A stretch of DNA of 64,000 bases, taken from Streptomyces montanisoli (GTDB taxonomy: Bacteria; Actinomycetota; Actinomycetes; Streptomycetales; Streptomycetaceae). The notes under the pieces are model-generated. The model did no database searches. It was not told where the DNA came from and was given only the letters and a program-made list of their open reading frames with translations. The stretch is taken from the NCBI RefSeq assembly GCF_017813245.1, contig NZ_JAGIQL010000001.1:1-64000 (forward strand). Direction: 5' to 3'. The position numbers and the translations under genes were made by a program. Shown piece after piece: positions 59,541-64,000 of the stretch (position 1 is its first letter; the number at the start of each line of letters is the position of its first letter).

Positions 59541-61796
59541 ATGTACATACGAAGAACCGCGAGACTCATGACGGTCATCCTGGCCTGTGTCTCCGCGTCC
59601 GCCATCGCTCTGCCCGCCGCGACAGCGGCTCCCGCGCCACCCTCGGCTCCCGGGCCGCACTCGACTCCCGGGCGGCACTCAGGCCCCGGGCCGGCCTCGC
59701 ATCCGTCGGCGGCGGGCCCTGACGCCTTCGACGCGGCTCCGTACACGACCGATCCGCCGACCACCGTCCGCAGCCGGGTCGTTGACGACGCACAGAAGGC
59801 GCTGGACGCCCACGGTCGCGCCGCGCACAAGTCCAGCGGGGACGCCTTCAAGGTCAGGAACCTCGTGGTCGACCGTGACGGGTCCGCCGCCGTCCGGTTC
59901 GACCGGACGTACAAGGGCCTGCCGACCTACGGCGGCGACGTCATCGTCCAGTTGAAGAAGGACGGCACGTACGCGTCGCTGGCCACCGGATCGAAGACGT
60001 CCGCGTCGGTGTCCACCACGCCGGAACTGCCGGCATCCCGCGCCGCCAAGGTGTCGAGGGCCGCGTTCGACGGCCACATCGCCTCGGTGTCCACGCCGCA
60101 CCTCGCCGTACAGATGAAGGGCACCACCGCCACCCTGGCATGGGAGACGGTCGTCAGCGGTATCCGCCCCGATCAGACGCCGAGCCGGCTGCACGTCCTG
60201 GTGGACGCCCGTACCGGAAAGGTCGTCAGGACCAGCGACGACGTGGACACCTTCGCGGCCGCGAACGCCACGCGCGCCGCGGCGACGGCCGCGAACGCCA
60301 CGCACGCCGCCGCTCCGGCCGCCACGACCCGCAAGGCCGCGGCCAACCCCACCGTGGCCGGCAACGGCGACTCGATCTACAGCGGCGAGGTCCCCATCGA
60401 CGTCACCCAGTCCGGTGGCGGCTACTCGATGCAGGACCCGGCGCATGGCAACGGCTACACCACCAACCTCAACCACGCCACCAGCGGCACGGGAACCATC
60501 TACACCAGTTCCAGCGGCAACTTCGGCAACGGGTCCAACAGCGACCCGGCATCCGCCGGTGTCGACGCGCACTACGGCGCCGCGAAGACGTTCGACTACT
60601 TCAAGAACGTCCAGGGCCGCAACGGCATCTTCGGTGACGGCCGCGGCGTACCCTCGCTGACCCACTACGGCAACGCCTACGTGAACGCCTTCTGGGACGG
60701 CTCCAAGATGACGTACGGCGACGGGCAGGGCAACGCGCGCCCGCTGGTCGAACTCGACGTGGCCGGCCATGAGATGAGCCACGGTGTCAGCGGTGCGCTC
60801 ACCGGCTGGGACGAGACCGGCGAGACCGGCGGGATGAACGAGGGCACCAGCGACATCTTCGGCACCATGGTCGAGTTCTACGCCAACAACCCGGTGGACA
60901 CGCCCGACTACACCATGGGCGAGCTCATCAACATCAGCGGGAACAACCAGCCGCTGCGGTACATGTACAACCCCTCGCTCGACGGCTCGTCGCCCAACTG
61001 CTGGAACAGCAACAACGGCAGCCTCGACCCGCACTACTCGATGGGCCCGCTGGACCACTGGTTCTTCCTCGCCGCGGTCGGCAGCGGCAACCACGGATAC
61101 GGCAACAGCCCGACCTGCAACAACTCCACGGTCACCGGCATCGGCAACGACAAGGCCGCGAAGATCTGGTACAAGGCGCTGGCCTCCTACGCCAACAGCG
61201 CCGAGAACTACCACCAGGCCCGCATCGACTCGCTGAGGGCCGCGGCCGACCTCTACGGCGCACACTGCACCGAGTACAACACCATCGACGCCGCCTGGGC
61301 GGCGGTCAGCGTCACCGGCTCCGACCCGGTCCCCGGCACGTGCAACGGCAACCCGGGCTCGCCCTCGGTGACCAACCCCGGCAACCAGACGACTGCCGTC
61401 GGCACCGCGGTCTCCCTGCAGATCCAGGCGAGCGACCCCGGTGGCGAGACGCTCACCTACAGCGCGACCGGCCTGCCCGCGGGGCTGTCCATCAACTCCT
61501 CCACCGGCCGCATCACGGGTACCCCGACCACCGCGGGGACCTCGTCCGTGAACGTCACGGCGAAGAACACCGACAACGCGACGGGTAAGGCCGCGTTCAC
61601 CTGGACCGTCACCGACGGCACCCCGCCGCCGCAGGGCTGCGGCGACCTGCCCGCCTGGAGCTCGACCACCAGTTACGGGCCGGGCGACCAGGTCTCGTAC
61701 AACGGCCACAAGTGGGCATCCCAGTGGTACTCGACCGGCGCCGAGCCGGGCGCCCCGGGATCCTGGGCGGTCTGGACGGACCAGGGCGCCTGCTGA
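59541..61796 (+). CDS. Secreted M4 (thermolysin-like) metalloprotease with C-terminal modules
   Basis: A 751-residue exported zinc protease. A signal peptide (MYIRRTARLMTVILACVSAS) is followed by a Pro-rich stretch and an FTP/PepSY-type propeptide (about 60-240). An Ala/Thr-rich linker has a near-repeat (AAANATRAAA, then ATAANATHAAA). The catalytic domain has HEMSH at 410-414 and the third zinc ligand in GGMNEGTSD (E434), 24 residues after the first His, exactly as in thermolysin. DPHYSMGPLDHWFF holds the transition-state His. A putative Ig domain (about 630-695) and a CBM5/12-like tail (about 708-751) follow. It is made as a zymogen and probably acts on surface polymers near chitin. Confidence 0.92.
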   Translation: MYIRRTARLMTVILACVSASAIALPAATAAPAPPSAPGPHSTPGRHSGPGPASHPSAAGPDAFDAAPYTTDPPTTVRSRVVDDAQKALDAHGRAAHKSSGDAFKVRNLVVDRDGSAAVRFDRTYKGLPTYGGDVIVQLKKDGTYASLATGSKTSASVSTTPELPASRAAKVSRAAFDGHIASVSTPHLAVQMKGTTATLAWETVVSGIRPDQTPSRLHVLVDARTGKVVRTSDDVDTFAAANATRAAATAANATHAAAPAATTRKAAANPTVAGNGDSIYSGEVPIDVTQSGGGYSMQDPAHGNGYTTNLNHATSGTGTIYTSSSGNFGNGSNSDPASAGVDAHYGAAKTFDYFKNVQGRNGIFGDGRGVPSLTHYGNAYVNAFWDGSKMTYGDGQGNARPLVELDVAGHEMSHGVSGALTGWDETGETGGMNEGTSDIFGTMVEFYANNPVDTPDYTMGELINISGNNQPLRYMYNPSLDGSSPNCWNSNNGSLDPHYSMGPLDHWFFLAAVGSGNHGYGNSPTCNNSTVTGIGNDKAAKIWYKALASYANSAENYHQARIDSLRAAADLYGAHCTEYNTIDAAWAAVSVTGSDPVPGTCNGNPGSPSVTNPGNQTTAVGTAVSLQIQASDPGGETLTYSATGLPAGLSINSSTGRITGTPTTAGTSSVNVTAKNTDNATGKAAFTWTVTDGTPPPQGCGDLPAWSSTTSYGPGDQVSYNGHKWASQWYSTGAEPGAPGSWAVWTDQGAC

Positions 61797-61865
61797 AACA
61801 TCGCCTGCTGAAGCGCACCACCGCCTCCTGAGGTACGTGTGCTGAAGCAACGCCCGCGTGAGGCA

Positions 61866-61903
61866 GAGCCGTTGGCCTAGCCAAGCCTGCCCGCCAACGG
61901 CTC
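61866..61903 (+). terminator. Stem-loop after the metalloprotease gene
   Basis: GAGCCGTTGGC (61866-61876) pairs with GCCAACGGCTC (61893-61903) around a 16-base loop, 70 bases after the stop codon. Confidence 0.6.
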
Positions 61904-61930
61904 GGTCCGCACGCCCGGCCCCCGGAGTTC

Positions 61931-61976
61931 CAGACCTACATTGGTCTTGACCTCCGTCCCGGCGCAGACCTACATT
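61931..61976. repeat. Direct repeat CAGACCTACATT upstream of the LuxR-type gene
   Basis: CAGACCTACATT occurs at 61931-61942 and 61965-61976. The first copy runs into TTGGTCTTGACC, the left half and centre of the first DasR-like site of the chitinase promoter. The repeats lie 88-133 bases before the gene at 62064 and may be a control site. Confidence 0.5.
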
Positions 61977-62063
61977 CGGCCCGGCACCAGGGTCAATGTC
62001 GCGAATGGCAGGTTCATGACCGGAGCCTGCGGCGTGAGGGAAGCTGTGCCGGAGGGGCTTGCG

Positions 62064-64000
62064 ATGACCGAGCCGACCACCCTGCCCACCCCGATCCCGG
62101 CAGGTACCGGATCGTCCACCGTGGGACGGGACGCCCTGTGCGAAACCGTCCGGGCCCACCTCACCGCCGCCGGTGGCGTCCTCCTGACCGGACCGGCCGG
62201 CATCGGCAGGACCACGCTGGTGTCTCAACTGGCGGCGGAACTGGGCTCTCGCGGCCACCGGATCCTGCGCTGCTCGCCCTCCCCGTCCGAGCGGGACAGC
62301 CCCTACCTCGGACTCATCGACCTGCTCGCCACCGTCGGCGACGACGTCCTCTCCGAACTGGAGGCCCACGAAGAAGCCGCGCTCAAGGCAGCGCTGCTGC
62401 GCAGCTCGCCGCCCGCGGGGGACGGTCCGGCCATCGGCCGTGACGCGCTGGTCCTGCGCATCGCCGTCGGCAAGGTACTCGCCCTGCTGAGCGGCGCAGG
62501 ACCGGTCCTGCTGGTCATCGACGACGCGCAGTGGCTCGACGTACCGACAGCGGAGATCCTCATGTCCCTTGCCAGACGAGCCGGAGCCGGGCCCACTCCC
62601 GGGCCTGGACCCGCGGTGCTCGTCGCGCTGCGAACGGGCGCGGCCGGGAACGAGTCCCGGGACGAATCCCGGGACGAATCCAGGGACGGATCCGGACACG
62701 CGAAGGACCACCCGCCGGGCGGCCCCGTGAGCGCCGAGAAGCTGTGTCCACAACCCTTCCGCAGGATACCGGTGCCACCCATGGCCGCCCGCGAGGTCGC
62801 CGAGATGCTGGAGCGGCACGACCAGCCGCCATGGCCACGGCCGCTCGTCGCACGCCTGTACGAGGCAGCCGGCGGGAACCCCCGTACGGTGCTCGAGCTC
62901 AGCTCGGCGCTCGACGAGCGCGTCCGGATCGACGGAGCGTCCCTGCCGGACGCCACGGAGCCGCTCCCCGTCCCGGACTGTCTGCGCCGGCCGATCCTGG
63001 ACCGTATCGACGCCCTGCCGCCCAGCGCGCGGCAGGCACTCGTCACCGCTGGCGCCGCCGTCCGTCCCACGGTCGAGCTGCTGCGGCGCGCGGGCTGCCA
63101 CCACGCCCCGGCCGACATCGACACCTGCGTCCGGCACGGCATTCTCCAGGCTCCGAGCCACGGAACCATCAGATTCCTGGACCCGCTCACACCGATGGTG
63201 CTGCAGGCCGAGACCCCGTACGAACTCCAGGTGAACGCACACCGCGCGCTGGCCGACGCGACCGACGACGCGGTCGAGCGCGCCTATCACATCGCCCGGT
63301 ACACAGCGGGCCCCGATCCGGCGGTCGCGGCCCGGCTCGTCGACGCGGCCTCCGCCGCCCGCCGCCGCGGCGCTCCGGGGACCGCGGCGGAACTCGGGCG
63401 GCTGGCCGCCGAGTACACCCCGGCCGGCGAGAGACACACCGACACACACCGCCGGCTCACCGCCGCCGAGGACGATCTCGATGCCGGACACTTCGACCTC
63501 GCCAGGCAACTCGCCTACGAGGTGCTGGGCGACGCCGACCGGCCCGACGAGCGAGTACGCGCCTGGAACGTGATCGTCGACTCGTGCGGTCAGGCGATGG
63601 CCGAGATCGCGGACGTCTTCCCCGAGGCGGTGCGCGACGCGGGCGGGGACCCCGGTCTGCTGGCCCAGCTCCACTACCGGATGAGCTGGCGCGAGTGGAT
63701 GGTGGGGGGCTCGGCGGCCCGCGGCCACGCTCACGCCGTCCGCGCCGCCGAGCTCGCGGCGCACGCGGGCAACCGACAGACCGAGATCATGGCGCTGTCC
63801 CAACAGGCGGCCCTGGAACTCTTCCTGGGACTGCCGGAGGCGGAGAGGACGCTCGCCGCCGCTCTCGCCACACCGCACGATGTGCACGCCATGGCACACC
63901 ACAACGGCCCGATCTACCTCAAGCACCGATTCCACCTGGTGCACGACCGCTTGGACGAGGCCAGGGCCGAGCTGCGCACCCTCGTCTACACGCTGCGGCA
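62064..64000 (+). CDS. LuxR/LAL-type AAA ATPase regulator, incomplete at window end
   Basis: The N-terminal 645 residues of a large regulator; the frame is open to the end of the window. The ATPase region has Walker A GPAGIGRTT (43-51), in which the usual Lys is Arg, and Walker B VLLVIDDAQWLD. The order and size fit LAL (large ATP-binding LuxR) regulators, whose helical repeat region follows and whose LuxR HTH would lie beyond the window. A 12-base triplication encoding ESRDESRDESRD (about residue 200) forms a charged linker. ATG 62064 follows GGAGGGG. Such proteins often control antibiotic or carbohydrate pathways; the target is unknown. Confidence 0.78.
   Translation, partial: MTEPTTLPTPIPAGTGSSTVGRDALCETVRAHLTAAGGVLLTGPAGIGRTTLVSQLAAELGSRGHRILRCSPSPSERDSPYLGLIDLLATVGDDVLSELEAHEEAALKAALLRSSPPAGDGPAIGRDALVLRIAVGKVLALLSGAGPVLLVIDDAQWLDVPTAEILMSLARRAGAGPTPGPGPAVLVALRTGAAGNESRDESRDESRDGSGHAKDHPPGGPVSAEKLCPQPFRRIPVPPMAAREVAEMLERHDQPPWPRPLVARLYEAAGGNPRTVLELSSALDERVRIDGASLPDATEPLPVPDCLRRPILDRIDALPPSARQALVTAGAAVRPTVELLRRAGCHHAPADIDTCVRHGILQAPSHGTIRFLDPLTPMVLQAETPYELQVNAHRALADATDDAVERAYHIARYTAGPDPAVAARLVDAASAARRRGAPGTAAELGRLAAEYTPAGERHTDTHRRLTAAEDDLDAGHFDLARQLAYEVLGDADRPDERVRAWNVIVDSCGQAMAEIADVFPEAVRDAGGDPGLLAQLHYRMSWREWMVGGSAARGHAHAVRAAELAAHAGNRQTEIMALSQQAALELFLGLPEAERTLAAALATPHDVHAMAHHNGPIYLKHRFHLVHDRLDEARAELRTLVYTLR

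Noticed and set aside
59679-63944. A 1421-residue minus-strand open frame
   Set aside because: It lies antisense to the metalloprotease and the LAL regulator, which carry clear motifs. Its composition (Arg, Gly, Val, His-rich) is that of a high-GC antisense shadow.

Overview
The window is high-GC actinobacterial DNA, almost certainly from a Streptomyces. Codons end mostly in G or C. Family content points the same way: an SCO5918-type protein, DUF397 and DUF5753 regulator pairs, a sortase substrate with an LAxTG-type motif, DasR-like operators in front of a chitinase, and many divergent regulator/oxidoreductase pairs. It opens with 39 C residues, which look like a contig-end artefact. I see no tRNA, rRNA, CRISPR array or insertion sequence.

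Layout. 0.3-2.8 kb: SCO5918-type protein, fatty-acid desaturase, phosphotransferase-fold protein. 2.7-7.0 kb: a compact leftward set holding an ATP-binding regulator, a 56-residue peptide gene, a JmjC/cupin oxygenase and a frameshifted aldo/keto reductase, facing a divergent HTH-TPR regulator; it resembles a small peptide-modification (RiPP-like) locus. 7.0-25.9 kb: general chromosomal genes, including a serine hydrolase, a TetR/NmrA pair, a DUF998 protein, a UvrA-like ABC protein, a dienelactone-hydrolase-like protein, a DUF4232 lipoprotein, a NarL-type two-component pair, a secreted protein, aminopeptidase C, an LAxTG surface protein, a MarR/amidohydrolase pair, and an ECF sigma factor with its partner.

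26.1-45.8 kb: a dense defence island, the highlight of the window. A leftward four-gene operon with every junction overlapping by 4 bp encodes a 1590-residue GHKL-ATPase/SF2-helicase fusion, a UvrD-like helicase, a DrmA-type helicase and a DrmB (DUF1998) protein. DrmA and DrmB are the core of DISARM, but no DrmC, DrmD or DrmE is present. Facing it is a rightward three-gene operon (HTH fused to a MORC/MutL-like GHKL ATPase, then two proteins of unknown function), also with 4-bp overlaps. Then come a DNA cytosine methyltransferase, a second methyltransferase-like protein that lacks the catalytic Pro-Cys motif, and a Vsr-type endonuclease. I infer a composite, methylation-linked anti-phage system: the methyltransferase would mark self DNA, while the helicases, GHKL ATPases and nuclease act on unmarked DNA.

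46-64 kb: a DUF397/XRE/ATP-binding regulatory triad, L-2-hydroxyglutarate oxidase, an HxlR/quinone-reductase-like pair, a flavin-type oxidase, a GH18 chitinase behind two DasR-like sites, two TetR/quinone-oxidoreductase pairs with clear palindromic operators, a DUF89 protein, a methyltransferase, a secreted M4 metalloprotease with a chitin-binding-type tail, and the start of a large LuxR-family (LAL-like) ATPase regulator that runs off the window.
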